From contig CANMSE010000002.1 in NCBI GenBank assembly GCA_947500555.1, positions 682,001 to 746,000 of the forward strand: 64,000 nt of DNA, in the 5' to 3' direction. Below are positions 37,178 to 46,712 of the stretch, piece after piece (the stretch's first letter is position 1; every line of letters begins with the position of its first letter). The DNA is from an uncultured Fulvivirga sp. GTDB lineage: Bacteria; Bacteroidota; Bacteroidia; Cytophagales; Cyclobacteriaceae. The notes beneath the pieces were generated by a model. It was not told the DNA's origin, did not search any database, and was given only the letters and a program-made list of their open reading frames with translations. A program made the translations under genes and the position numbers.

Positions 37178-37347
37178 TATGTAGGCTAGAAGCTTTCACT
37201 AAGTGACTAAGGGAAACCCCTAATGCTCAAAAAATTGATTACAATATCATTGCCAGATGACAAATTCTTTGAGCCATTAAATTGCAAAAAATATACTTTA
37301 AAACGCTTTAAGAGTATTTTTTAATAGATAAAACACTTGTTTTACCA

Positions 37348-37394
37348 ATTCAGATTTTCCCTGATTTATAGGATAGGAGATTCTTTCATATTTG
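37348..37394 (+). promoter_or_regulatory. Shared promoter element, copy B
   Basis: ATTCAG-N7-CTGATTTATAGGA-N13-CATATTT(G), the same elements and spacings as copy A at 36480. It ends 26 bases before the porP-like ATG. Confidence 0.6.
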
Positions 37395-37419
37395 ATCTAT
37401 CAAAACAAAAAAAAGAATC

Positions 37420-38397
37420 ATGAAAAATCTCTACTCCTTTTTAATCTCAGCAACCTTAAGTCTTCTTTCATTGAATGGCTTAGCTCAAGATGCACATTTC
37501 TCTCAGTTCTACTCAAGCCCGGTTTATTTGAACCCTTCATTAGTAGGTATGTCAGGACAATATAGAGCCGTTGCTGCACACAGAGCACAAGGAACAGATG
37601 CACAAGGATTCACCACTTCCTTATTTTCATTTGATGCTCCACTTGGTAGCAACTCAGGATGGGGTGTTCAAATGATTAACGACAACCAAATGAATGGTGT
37701 TGTTAATACAACTTCTTATGCAGCTACTCTCGGTCACAGAATTGATATCTCAAAAGAATCAAAGTTAGGAATAGGTGTTCAAGTTGGTTTCTATCAAAAA
37801 ACAATGGATTGGAGTAAGTTGACTTTTGAAGATCAGTTAGATCAGCGTAACGGAGTAGTAACGAATACCCAAGAGAGATTTGGGAATAACAACATCACTC
37901 AGCCAGATATAAATATTGGTATGGTCTATTCTTCCAACAATATTTTTGGTGGAGTTAAAGTAAGTCATATCAACAAGCCCAGAGAGAATTTTGCCATTGA
38001 TTCAGAAACAATTATTCCATTAAAGACAACCCTTCACTTAGGTGGATTTCTACCTATTGCGAATTATAGAAGACAGGATTTTGTAATATCTCCTAACGTC
38101 ATCTATGAGCGTCAAGGGAATTTCGACTACCTGCACCTTGGTGTTTATGTTGGGAGTGAGATATGGACTGTAGGTTTGTGGCATCGAGTAAATGATGCAA
38201 TCATTGCTTCTGTTGGAGCAAACGTATCAAACTTCCGATTTGGTTATAGCTATGATGTTGCCATTTCAGATCATGCTGCACAAGCGAATAATGCTCATGA
38301 AGTTTCACTAGGGTACCAATTTAGTCTTCCAAGCAGGTACAAAATTAAAAACAAGTACAAGGGAAAATGTCCCAAATTTCAAAAGTATCTATTTTAA
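37420..38397 (+). CDS. PorP/SprF-family type IX secretion membrane protein
   Basis: A 325-aa outer-membrane protein with a signal peptide (residues 1-22, ending GLAQ). The hallmark opening of the family is DAHFSQFYSSPVYLNPSLVG; the rest is beta-strand rich. PorP/SprF proteins are needed for secretion or surface attachment of type B CHU_C cargo and are often encoded next to it, as here with the two following genes. The C-terminal ~15 residues are basic (KNKYKGKCPKFQKY). Confidence 0.92.
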   Translation: MKNLYSFLISATLSLLSLNGLAQDAHFSQFYSSPVYLNPSLVGMSGQYRAVAAHRAQGTDAQGFTTSLFSFDAPLGSNSGWGVQMINDNQMNGVVNTTSYAATLGHRIDISKESKLGIGVQVGFYQKTMDWSKLTFEDQLDQRNGVVTNTQERFGNNNITQPDINIGMVYSSNNIFGGVKVSHINKPRENFAIDSETIIPLKTTLHLGGFLPIANYRRQDFVISPNVIYERQGNFDYLHLGVYVGSEIWTVGLWHRVNDAIIASVGANVSNFRFGYSYDVAISDHAAQANNAHEVSLGYQFSLPSRYKIKNKYKGKCPKFQKYLF

Positions 38398-38438
38398 ATA
38401 GTCATAAATAGTTTTATAAACTTATAAAAATAGAAAAA

Positions 38439-38867
38439 ATGAAAAATTTAATTATATTAATATTACTATCTGTAAGCTCACTTGCTTTTGCTCAGCAGTA
38501 TGAAAATAAATCAGTCAACTATCGTGTGGTAGCTATTAACAGCGAAGACAACTCAATTGAAAGTGTATCTAACGAAATAGAACTCTATTTGCCAATGAAG
38601 TTATACTTACCCACTGCATTTACCCCTAATGGTGACGGGCTAAATGATACTTTCGGAGCAGTAGGTGAAGGTATAGAAAAGTACAGATTGGTAGTTTACA
38701 ACAGGTGGGGGGAGTCAGTTTTTTCTACAGAAAATGTCAATGCCAAATGGGATGGATTCTATAAAGGTAAGCCTGTTCCTTTCGGAAGTTACAATTACAA
38801 ATTAGTGGCTTACGGTAAAGAATTCGGGGAGGTCAATAAAACAGGTAGAGTAACTGTACTTAATTAA
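38439..38867 (+). CDS. Short secreted protein consisting of a CHU_C (T9SS type B) sorting domain
   Basis: A 142-aa product with a signal peptide (1-18, ending AFAQ) and a ~30-residue strand region that looks like the tail of a fibronectin type III domain (NYRVVAINSEDNSIESVSNE). The complete gliding-motility C-terminal domain follows: YLPTAFTPNGDGLNDTF, VVYNRWGESVF, WDGFYKGKPVP, YNYKLVAYG. This domain normally ends a large adhesin; here it is a gene of its own, 10 bases before a giant protein that lacks it. Confidence 0.88.
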   Translation: MKNLIILILLSVSSLAFAQQYENKSVNYRVVAINSEDNSIESVSNEIELYLPMKLYLPTAFTPNGDGLNDTFGAVGEGIEKYRLVVYNRWGESVFSTENVNAKWDGFYKGKPVPFGSYNYKLVAYGKEFGEVNKTGRVTVLN

Positions 38868-38877
38868 TAATCAGACT

Positions 38878-41800
38878 ATGAGAATTTCAATTTTACTTAT
38901 ATTACTAACAATATCTTTCGACTTTTACGGACAATCAGGGTCGATCAGCTCCTCTAAAATAGAGGGCTGCGTACCATTCAATAGCTCATTTTCATTTTCT
39001 GGATCTAATGTAAAATCCTATCAGTGGAATTTTGGAAATGGTACTACATCATCCATAGCTACTCCGACAGTTCTATTCGAAAATTCTGGCAGCTACAACG
39101 TTCAATTAAAAGTAGTTTTCAACAATAACCAAACAAAGACATACGATTTAGCTCAACCTATTCAAGCGCTAGCTAAACCTTCTCCTCAGTTTACCATTTC
39201 TTCAACTGAAGTCTGCCAAAATAATATTATACAATTTACTAATACATCAAGTGATGCTGTTACTTACCTATGGGACTTTGGTGATGGTAATTCCTCTACA
39301 GACTCAAATCCAGAGCACAGTTATAGCTCAGGTGGTGACTATGCGGTCACTTTGGTTGCTTATAATGCCTTAAACTGCACCTCAATATTTACGAGTTCTG
39401 ATATAATTTCGGTGAATTCAATCGATAATCTTGATATTATCTCAAGCTCAGAAAGTGAATGTGTTGGTGATGGGACCATTAGCTTTTCAACTTCTAATGC
39501 TTATAATTCTTATCTCTGGGATTTTGGTGATGGAAGTACCTCTACTGTACCAGATCCCAGCCATCAATATTCAAATGCAGGAAAATACACAATATCAGTT
39601 TCAGTAACTGACACGAAAGGGTGTACTGCATCTATTCAGAAATCCAATATGATTACGATACATGAGTTACCAAGTGCAACGCTCATAGCCTCTGAAAAAA
39701 TAATATGTACAGGGTCTTCAGTTGAATTTGGCGGAAGTTTTGAAGCTAATGATCAGGTTTCATGGACATTTAGTGATGGGTTTACTTCTAACCTTAAATC
39801 TTTTGAGCGCTCATTTCCGAATCCCGGATCATTAGACGTTTCTGTTGAAATCACCAGTGACAATGGATGTGTATCAAAAATTGAAAAAAATTCCTTTGTT
39901 CAAATATTGAATACAGCTCCAACTCAAATTGATTTTGGAACTCAAGAGGGTTGTGTCCCTTTCACAGCTAATATGACAAATAATACTAGTAGTGTTTCAG
40001 TTTATCAATGGGAAGTAGATGGAGCGACTTTTACAGGAAAAAACATTATTTATACGTTTGACCAGCCAGGAACATATTCAGTAAAAGTCAGAATGACTCA
40101 TTCAACAGGCTGTGAAAATGAGATTGTCTATGATGACGTTTTTACAGTACATGAATCAACTAACGAAATAAGTGCATCTACTTATGAAGGCTGTAATCCA
40201 ACGAATGTTGCATTTAACCTAACCGGAAATGTATCCAACATAAATTGGAATATTGGAAGCTTTGCCACGAGTACAGATCAATCTCCAACGGTTACTTTCG
40301 ATCAACCTGGTGAATATCCTATTACTGTATCATTTATAAATGAATTCGGATGTGCTGAAACACTCGCACTAGATAAGCCTGTTAAAATATATAATAACTC
40401 TATTGATTATACTTCCCCCCAGGCAACAGTCACTTGCCAATCTGCGGAAGTGTTTTTTAATGGAGGTATGGGGAAAGATTTCTGGGAATGGAGTTTCGGA
40501 GATGGAAGTACTTCAAATGTAAAAACCCCTTCACATTTTTACGAAACGCCTGGTACCTATACCGTTTCACTTCGAACTAACAATCAATTTGGGTGTCCAA
40601 CTGAAATAGAGAACTACAATCAAATCATCGTTAGCGACCTGGAGTCCTCATTTACAGCCGCAGTTGTAGATACTACAGCAGGATGTCCAAATTTTTCAGT
40701 TCAGTTCCAAAACACTGTTCCTGAAGCTCAATCGTATTTTTGGGATTTTGGTGATGGGAATACTTCAACAGCACCTAACCCGTCCATTGATTTTTCTACT
40801 AACGGCCAGTTTAGTGTAAGTCTTACTTCCTGGAACTCAGAAGGCTGTTCAAATACAGCAGTAGAACTTATCTCTTCTCCTTGGCTATTTTGCTCAGGTG
40901 ATTCGGACCAACCTATGGGCGGAACTGATTTGCCTGATTCACTATTTAATTTTAAGCACATTATTCGCCTATGTAGCTCACCAGCACAAGTCAATTTCTC
41001 CAATCCAAGGCTTGAAGCCACAAGTTGGGCATGGAACTTTGGTGACGGAAACACATCCAACGAAGAGAAGCCAAAGCATGCCTATGCTGTAAATGGAACT
41101 TACCTGGTAGATTTAATTTCATTTTATGAAGATGGTTCTATAGATACGCTTAATGACTTCACCGAAGTAATTATTGAGAAACCCGATGCCAATTTTGACT
41201 ATACTCAGAAGTCATCATGTGGTGGAACCGAAGTAACATTTAAAAATCCAGGGAACGGAACTTTCAGTTGGGAATGGAATTTTGGAAACGGAATCATCTC
41301 AACCGAGAAAGAGCCTGTATACACTTATACCACTCCGGGAGTTTACCAGGTAGCATTGATTGCCAGTGATACTGCAGGTTGTCAAAACAAGGTAATTAAG
41401 AATCTGATTGTTGGAAACTCCTATCTCGAGTTTGATTTTGATCAAAATTTATGTCTCGAAGAGACTCTTTCAATAAATCATAATCTCCAGGGCTTCGATA
41501 GCTTCCTATGGAATTTTGGTGATGGAACCTCAAGTTCAGACAAATTTCCAACTCATAATTATCCGGCAGCAGGAGAATATCAAGTAAGTGTTGAAGCTTC
41601 TTTTTCTGGAGGTTGTTCAGAGGTCTTTACCTTAGATGAGTTGATCACAATTAATGATCCAAAAGCCAATTTCAATACTGATAATAGTCAAATAGGTTGC
41701 AACGATCTTGAAGTTCAATTCTTGAATAATTCGACTGGTGCAGATTCATATTTCTGGGATTTCGGAAACGGTAACAATTCATCAGCGATCGAGCCTCAAG

Positions 41801-44142
41801 TCACATTTAACCCTGGAATATATGATGTTAGTTTAATAGCTTCTAAAAATGGCTGTCGCGACACGCTTATCCTTCAGGACTTAGTAAAAGTTGATACGTT
41901 AAGTGCTAAATTTAGCTTTGATCAAAATCAAATTTGCCTTCCAATAACAGTTCAATTTACTGATGAAAGTGTAAATGCAATAGAGTGGTTATGGAATTTT
42001 GGAGACGGTACTACTTCCTCAGAGCGTAACCCCACGCATACTTTTACAGAAATGACTAGCAAACCTGTAATACTATCAATCACCAATAAGAATGGATGTA
42101 TTGAAAAAACTAGTATGCCTTTAAATCAATTCTTAAAAGTAGACTTCAGTTTGGCTAAAGAAGAGTTCTGTCTAAATGAAGAGATTACATTTAAAAATCT
42201 TTCAAAAAATGCTGTGTCATGGAAATGGGATTTTGGTGATGGAAACACTTCTATCGAAAAAAATCCGATACATGCTTATAATAAAACGGGAGTATATACT
42301 GTAACCCTTGAAGCATTCTCCGAAGATGGCTGCAAATCGTCTATTACTAAATCTAAGGCAGTTAGCATTCGCTCGGTTAATGCAAATTTCAAAGCTAACA
42401 TTGATAAATCAAGCTGTGCTCCTTTATTAGTAAAGTTTGATAACCTCTCAATAGGTAGCACCACTTACCAATGGGATTTTGGTGATAATTCTACTGCATC
42501 CAGTGAGTCTCCTTTTCATATCTATTCAGAGGCAGGCAACTATGATGTGAGTCTAATTGCTACAAATGACATCGGTTGTTCTGATACTTTAAAAAAAGAA
42601 CGGCTAATTATGGCAACCGGACCTCGTTCAAAAATCACTTTATCGGATTCTATAGTTTGTCATCCGGATGAGATTGAGTTTGATGATGTCTCATCCACTG
42701 CAACGAACTGGAAATGGTTGTTTGGTGATGGTAATTCTTCGGAGCTAAAGAATCCAACTCATACGTATACTGATGCCGGAACATACAATGTCTCATTACT
42801 TTCGAGCGATTCAGATGGTTGCGAACAACTTGTTAAGTATGATTCTATAGTTGTTATTCCGACACCAAAAGCTGAATTTGAAGTTAAAGAGTATGATTAT
42901 TGCCTTCCCGTAAATATAGAAACATCGAATACGAGTAGAAGCCTTCAAAATCCATCATACCGATGGACATTTGGTGACAGTACCACATCTGACCAATTCC
43001 AACCGGGTCATACTTATATAAACTCAGGGAAATACAAGGTGGCTCTGGAAATTATTAACGATGGATTGTGTTCGAATAAAATGGAACTCCAAAAAGATAT
43101 TCTGGTCTACGATACAACTTATGTTTTAGAGCCTGACGTTCTACAGTTATCAGTCGTAAATGATAAGGCCATTTTACTGAAAAGTGCGCCTTACGAAGCT
43201 AATAATTTCAAATTTATCACCGTATTCCGAAAAAGAGTTGAAGAATCACAATTTGTACCTTTTGACACTGTATGGCAAGAAACTGCTTTTGATGACGTGA
43301 ATGTAAATCCTACAGACAACATTTATAATTATAAAATGCTGATGCATGTTTATTGCCATAACCCCTGTGATATAGATGATCTTAACTTATATGAATCAAT
43401 CAATATGAAGTCAGAAGTAACAAATGATACTGTTAGGTTAAACTGGAACCGCTATGCAGGACATAAGTATGACCAGTTTATTTTGTCAAGGAAAGGTGAA
43501 AATGATGATTGGAAAGATATAGCTGTGTTAGATAAAAACGAGCTGAATTATACCGATAACGAAGATTTATGTCCCGGTAAGTATTCTTACAAAGTAAGAG
43601 CAGCAAATCTCAATCAAAGAGGTTATGATTCGCAAAGTAACTCAACAGAGGTAGAAGTACTCAAGAACGTTTTCTTAGATCAGCAAGCAGAGGTAATTAG
43701 AACCACAGTAGTTGATGATATGTCCGCTTATACGGAATGGAAACAACCTGCTATAGGCCCCGACAAGGTAAGGTATTATGAAGTATGGCGAGCACCAAAC
43801 TCTTCAGATTTTGAGTTAATAGATCAAGTTCCAGCTGGTATAACAGGCTATTATGATGAGAATATTGATGTTCAGAATGAAAGTTTTCAATATAAAATCC
43901 AAGTTGTTAACACCTGTGACATTGAAGCTAAAATGAGTGAAATGGGTACTTCAATACTATTGAAAAATGAAACAGATCACTATCGTAGCAGAGTATATTG
44001 GACTCCTTACGAAGGTTGGGAAAATGGTGTAGGGAAATACTTAATTCAGCGTATGAACGAATTTGGTGATTGGGAAACAGTGGAAGAAATTGACAGTATC
44101 AAAACCCAAACTATTATTGATTTGTCGAAGGAGAATGAATGA
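38878..44142 (+). CDS. Giant PKD-repeat surface protein/adhesin
   Basis: A 1754-aa secreted protein. The signal peptide (1-19, ending DFYGQ) is followed by a tandem array of PKD domains to about residue 1400. I count 17 repeats by the W-x-FG-[DN]-G signature or its decayed form; repeats 4-6 have lost most of it. Each repeat usually carries two Cys. About 340 residues with fibronectin-III-like pieces end the protein (DDMSAYTEWKQPAIGP, YYEVWRAPNSSDFELI). It stops at DLSKENE without the CHU_C domain usual for this class; that domain is in the upstream gene. A role in adhesion or gliding is inferred from the family and from PorP two genes upstream. Confidence 0.92.
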   Translation: MRISILLILLTISFDFYGQSGSISSSKIEGCVPFNSSFSFSGSNVKSYQWNFGNGTTSSIATPTVLFENSGSYNVQLKVVFNNNQTKTYDLAQPIQALAKPSPQFTISSTEVCQNNIIQFTNTSSDAVTYLWDFGDGNSSTDSNPEHSYSSGGDYAVTLVAYNALNCTSIFTSSDIISVNSIDNLDIISSSESECVGDGTISFSTSNAYNSYLWDFGDGSTSTVPDPSHQYSNAGKYTISVSVTDTKGCTASIQKSNMITIHELPSATLIASEKIICTGSSVEFGGSFEANDQVSWTFSDGFTSNLKSFERSFPNPGSLDVSVEITSDNGCVSKIEKNSFVQILNTAPTQIDFGTQEGCVPFTANMTNNTSSVSVYQWEVDGATFTGKNIIYTFDQPGTYSVKVRMTHSTGCENEIVYDDVFTVHESTNEISASTYEGCNPTNVAFNLTGNVSNINWNIGSFATSTDQSPTVTFDQPGEYPITVSFINEFGCAETLALDKPVKIYNNSIDYTSPQATVTCQSAEVFFNGGMGKDFWEWSFGDGSTSNVKTPSHFYETPGTYTVSLRTNNQFGCPTEIENYNQIIVSDLESSFTAAVVDTTAGCPNFSVQFQNTVPEAQSYFWDFGDGNTSTAPNPSIDFSTNGQFSVSLTSWNSEGCSNTAVELISSPWLFCSGDSDQPMGGTDLPDSLFNFKHIIRLCSSPAQVNFSNPRLEATSWAWNFGDGNTSNEEKPKHAYAVNGTYLVDLISFYEDGSIDTLNDFTEVIIEKPDANFDYTQKSSCGGTEVTFKNPGNGTFSWEWNFGNGIISTEKEPVYTYTTPGVYQVALIASDTAGCQNKVIKNLIVGNSYLEFDFDQNLCLEETLSINHNLQGFDSFLWNFGDGTSSSDKFPTHNYPAAGEYQVSVEASFSGGCSEVFTLDELITINDPKANFNTDNSQIGCNDLEVQFLNNSTGADSYFWDFGNGNNSSAIEPQVTFNPGIYDVSLIASKNGCRDTLILQDLVKVDTLSAKFSFDQNQICLPITVQFTDESVNAIEWLWNFGDGTTSSERNPTHTFTEMTSKPVILSITNKNGCIEKTSMPLNQFLKVDFSLAKEEFCLNEEITFKNLSKNAVSWKWDFGDGNTSIEKNPIHAYNKTGVYTVTLEAFSEDGCKSSITKSKAVSIRSVNANFKANIDKSSCAPLLVKFDNLSIGSTTYQWDFGDNSTASSESPFHIYSEAGNYDVSLIATNDIGCSDTLKKERLIMATGPRSKITLSDSIVCHPDEIEFDDVSSTATNWKWLFGDGNSSELKNPTHTYTDAGTYNVSLLSSDSDGCEQLVKYDSIVVIPTPKAEFEVKEYDYCLPVNIETSNTSRSLQNPSYRWTFGDSTTSDQFQPGHTYINSGKYKVALEIINDGLCSNKMELQKDILVYDTTYVLEPDVLQLSVVNDKAILLKSAPYEANNFKFITVFRKRVEESQFVPFDTVWQETAFDDVNVNPTDNIYNYKMLMHVYCHNPCDIDDLNLYESINMKSEVTNDTVRLNWNRYAGHKYDQFILSRKGENDDWKDIAVLDKNELNYTDNEDLCPGKYSYKVRAANLNQRGYDSQSNSTEVEVLKNVFLDQQAEVIRTTVVDDMSAYTEWKQPAIGPDKVRYYEVWRAPNSSDFELIDQVPAGITGYYDENIDVQNESFQYKIQVVNTCDIEAKMSEMGTSILLKNETDHYRSRVYWTPYEGWENGVGKYLIQRMNEFGDWETVEEIDSIKTQTIIDLSKENE

Positions 44143-44144
44143 TT

Positions 44145-44900
44145 TTATAAACCACACCAATTTTTGAATGTCTTGACTTTTTCTCTGCTCACTAGTACGT
44201 CTCCATGATCATAAGCAGGGTTCAACTCAAGTAGCAATCGACCGTTGAAATAAGTATGAATTTCTTCAATATGATCCACACCGATCATCATTCCTCTATT
44301 CGTTCTAAAAAATGAAACAGGGTCGAGTACCTCCTCTAACTGATCCATGGTGAAGTCTGAAACATACGTCTCACCGGAAGTGCAACGCGCATAATTCAAG
44401 CCATCGTGGCTAAAAAAATAAGATATGTCATTAATGGAAACCTGTTTGTACCTTGACCCTACCTTAAACAGAAACCGGCTTTTGTAGGTCTTTTCCAAAG
44501 TGGCACGCGTTCGGTCAATATGAAAGTTGGAGTTTTCTTGTTGTTTTAACCGCTCGTATTTGCTAATCGCTTTTACAAGTTCCTTTGGCTTGATAGGCTT
44601 CAAAAGATAGTCCACACTATTATAGTGAAACGCCTCAAGGGTATATTGATCATAAGCTGTGGTAAAAATGATCAATGGAAATCCTGGAATAGCATCCAAC
44701 ACATCAAACCCGGAACCATCACCTAAATGAATATCTAAAAATATGATATCGGGAAGTTGGTTTTGTTGAAGCCATTCTACCGCAGACTTGACTGAATTAA
44801 GATGAGTTAAGACCTCAAGGTCAGAAAGATCTTCTATTAACTTCTTAAGTCGATTAGCCGTTAATTGCTCATCTTCTATTATGATCACAGAAGTGCTCAA
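44145..44900 (-). CDS. LytTR-family response regulator
   Basis: A 251-aa protein. The receiver at 1-120 has IIEDEQLTANRL, the phospho-Asp in IIFLDIHLGDGSGF and Lys in LLKPIKP. The LytTR DNA-binding domain at ~150-248 has FLFKVGSRYKQVS, ISYFFSHDGL and FFRTNRGMMIGVDHI. It overlaps the upstream kinase start region by four bases (ATGA). Its stop is 3 bases from the stop of the PKD gene (convergent). Confidence 0.95.
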   Translation of the reverse strand: MSTSVIIIEDEQLTANRLKKLIEDLSDLEVLTHLNSVKSAVEWLQQNQLPDIIFLDIHLGDGSGFDVLDAIPGFPLIIFTTAYDQYTLEAFHYNSVDYLLKPIKPKELVKAISKYERLKQQENSNFHIDRTRATLEKTYKSRFLFKVGSRYKQVSINDISYFFSHDGLNYARCTSGETYVSDFTMDQLEEVLDPVSFFRTNRGMMIGVDHIEEIHTYFNGRLLLELNPAYDHGDVLVSREKVKTFKNWCGL

Positions 44901-45931
44901 ACCTTTGCGAGACTGATAGGAAGTTTTACTTCAAAAGAGCTTTCATCTTCTAAAATTTGCAACTCTTTCTTGATGGTAAGTTTTATTCGATTGGCCAAAT
45001 TCTTCAAGCCAATCTTGGTAGTTTTATCAGCCGTAGGTTTGGCACTCTTTAAGTTTTTGACCGATATAAACCCATTTTCATCGTTGGTAATCAGAATTTC
45101 CAGGGGATCTTCTTTTGAGAAAGAATTATGCTTTATAGCATTTTCAACCAACGTCTGGATGGAAAGTGAGGGCACCTTATAATCTTCAATCTTTAAGTTA
45201 ATATCTTTCTTCACGATCAGGCTATCCTGATGCCTGATTTGAAGGAGATAGACATAGTCATCCAGAAAATTTAGCTCGCATTTAAGCGAAACAAGATTTT
45301 GACCATCATGCTCCAATACATATCGGTACAAGTCAGAAAGCTTATCGATAAAATCTACTGCAGCTTTTGAGTCTGTTTCGACCAGAGAAGTAAGTGTGCT
45401 AAAACTGTTGAATAAAAAATGCGGATTTACCTGATTTTTTAATCCTTCGTATTTGGCAGCAAACAATTCTTTCTGAATGGACTCTTTTTCCTTCGCGGTT
45501 TTTACTGCCCTGCAGTTGGAAATTTTTACGATCTCATAATAGATAATGAGCAGTCCCATGACATATCCGGTGGCGGCATCCGCCCAAAAGTTTGCCTGCT
45601 CCATACAGCAATCTTCAGGTACCCAGCGGATAACATGAAAATTGAATAGATAAGCGAAAAGCAGAACACAGGGAATAGAAACCAGAGTAACCTTTAAAAA
45701 CAGTTTGGAAACGTTAAATTCATCTTTCGTAGATTGAACCTTCTTATCAAAATAGGTGGCTGATCTGGCAATGACTTCCCATAACAACATCACCACCACC
45801 ACAGTATAGACCATATATATCGTAGTGGCCAAGTACCACTCCAAGGCTCCTGAAATATCAGCGGCTCGCGTAATCTTAAAGAATAAGAAAACGAAGCTGC
45901 CGATGAAAAGACGAAAGAAGTATTTCTTCAT
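44897..45931 (-). CDS. LytS-type sensor histidine kinase
   Basis: A 344-aa membrane protein with four hydrophobic helices in the first ~150 residues and a His_kinase domain with the H motif NQVNPHFLFNSFSTL. The ATPase part has SLSIQTLVENAIKHN and ends with a short G region (IGLKNLANRI). It pairs with the coupled LytTR regulator. The small secreted protein gene upstream is 3 bases away and likely in the same operon. Confidence 0.93.
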   Translation of the reverse strand: MKKYFFRLFIGSFVFLFFKITRAADISGALEWYLATTIYMVYTVVVVMLLWEVIARSATYFDKKVQSTKDEFNVSKLFLKVTLVSIPCVLLFAYLFNFHVIRWVPEDCCMEQANFWADAATGYVMGLLIIYYEIVKISNCRAVKTAKEKESIQKELFAAKYEGLKNQVNPHFLFNSFSTLTSLVETDSKAAVDFIDKLSDLYRYVLEHDGQNLVSLKCELNFLDDYVYLLQIRHQDSLIVKKDINLKIEDYKVPSLSIQTLVENAIKHNSFSKEDPLEILITNDENGFISVKNLKSAKPTADKTTKIGLKNLANRIKLTIKKELQILEDESSFEVKLPISLAKV

Positions 45932-45934
45932 ATA

Positions 45935-46333
45935 TTAGTTTGAGGCCATCGAAGGACCATCAGTCACTTCGAAGCTCATACTTAAGCCTTTGGCTTTTTG
46001 CATGCCTTTGCCTTTACAAGTTACTGTATAAAAATACTTACCTGGTTCCATATTTTCCGCATTTGCAGTGATTTTATATAGATCAGGGTTGCTTTCGGAC
46101 TGCTCCACGTTGAATTCGATGCCTTTTGGACCGAGTACTCTTGGCAACTCAAATTTGGCTTTTTTTGCTCTGTTGGATCGAACCATAACGAGGTCAAAAT
46201 TGTACTTTACACCTTTATCGATCACGACTTTAGGGGTTTCGACCGTAAGGTTTACTCCTTGTTTGGGTAGTTCCTGTGCATTGGAAAGTGAGGCAACAGC
46301 AACAAACGACAATAATAATAGTAGCTTTTTCAT
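45935..46333 (-). CDS. Small secreted beta-rich protein, unknown
   Basis: A 132-aa product with a signal peptide (1-19, ending SNAQ). The mature region alternates beta-strand segments in an Ig-like pattern (VNLTVETPKVVIDKGVKYNF, NFDLVMVRS, KYFYTVTCKGKG). It is Lys-rich and has a single Cys. No family is recognised. As first gene of the LytS/LytTR operon it may be a signal or a target of that system. Confidence 0.7.
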   Translation of the reverse strand: MKKLLLLLSFVAVASLSNAQELPKQGVNLTVETPKVVIDKGVKYNFDLVMVRSNRAKKAKFELPRVLGPKGIEFNVEQSESNPDLYKITANAENMEPGKYFYTVTCKGKGMQKAKGLSMSFEVTDGPSMASN

Positions 46334-46712
46334 GTGTATGAGTTTGGATTTTCAATGGTCACATGGAATTCGCGATAAATCCCATTCATCTTAGATTAGA
46401 TAGTTAAGATGTCTGGTCTTTATGCTCATTTCATGGGTATAACTTTTGATGATTTATACTCAATTTAACGACCGTGATGATGCGATTTTTGACCTAAACC
46501 CCGAAGTGAGGATAATTTAAAATGAATTGTAGTTATTTAGCCATGGGTTGTATCACAGTGTAAAACATAACTATTTGCGTATTTTTTTGTCTATTTTAGT
46601 ATTTTATCATTTTTTAAATGACCATTAACATTTATCAAGTCCATAAAATGACAAAGTACTGATATACAGATGTTGTATATCATGCTAGACTTACTACTAA
46701 AACCTTTTGAAA
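46334..46712. other. 379-base divergent intergenic region
   Basis: Separates the minus-strand LytS operon from the plus-strand NACHT gene. It is AT-rich, has no ORF above 20 codons and no clear hairpin terminator. Promoters for both directions should lie here, but I see no exact TAnnTTTG near either start. Confidence 0.6.

Noticed and set aside
40728..41060. A 110-codon minus-strand frame.
   Set aside because: Mirror of the repetitive PKD coding sequence; no start signal.
38878..43100. Regular repeats every ~240 bases could be taken for a CRISPR or tandem DNA repeat.
   Set aside because: They are protein-level PKD repeats (W-x-FGDG) with diverged DNA and a continuous reading frame.
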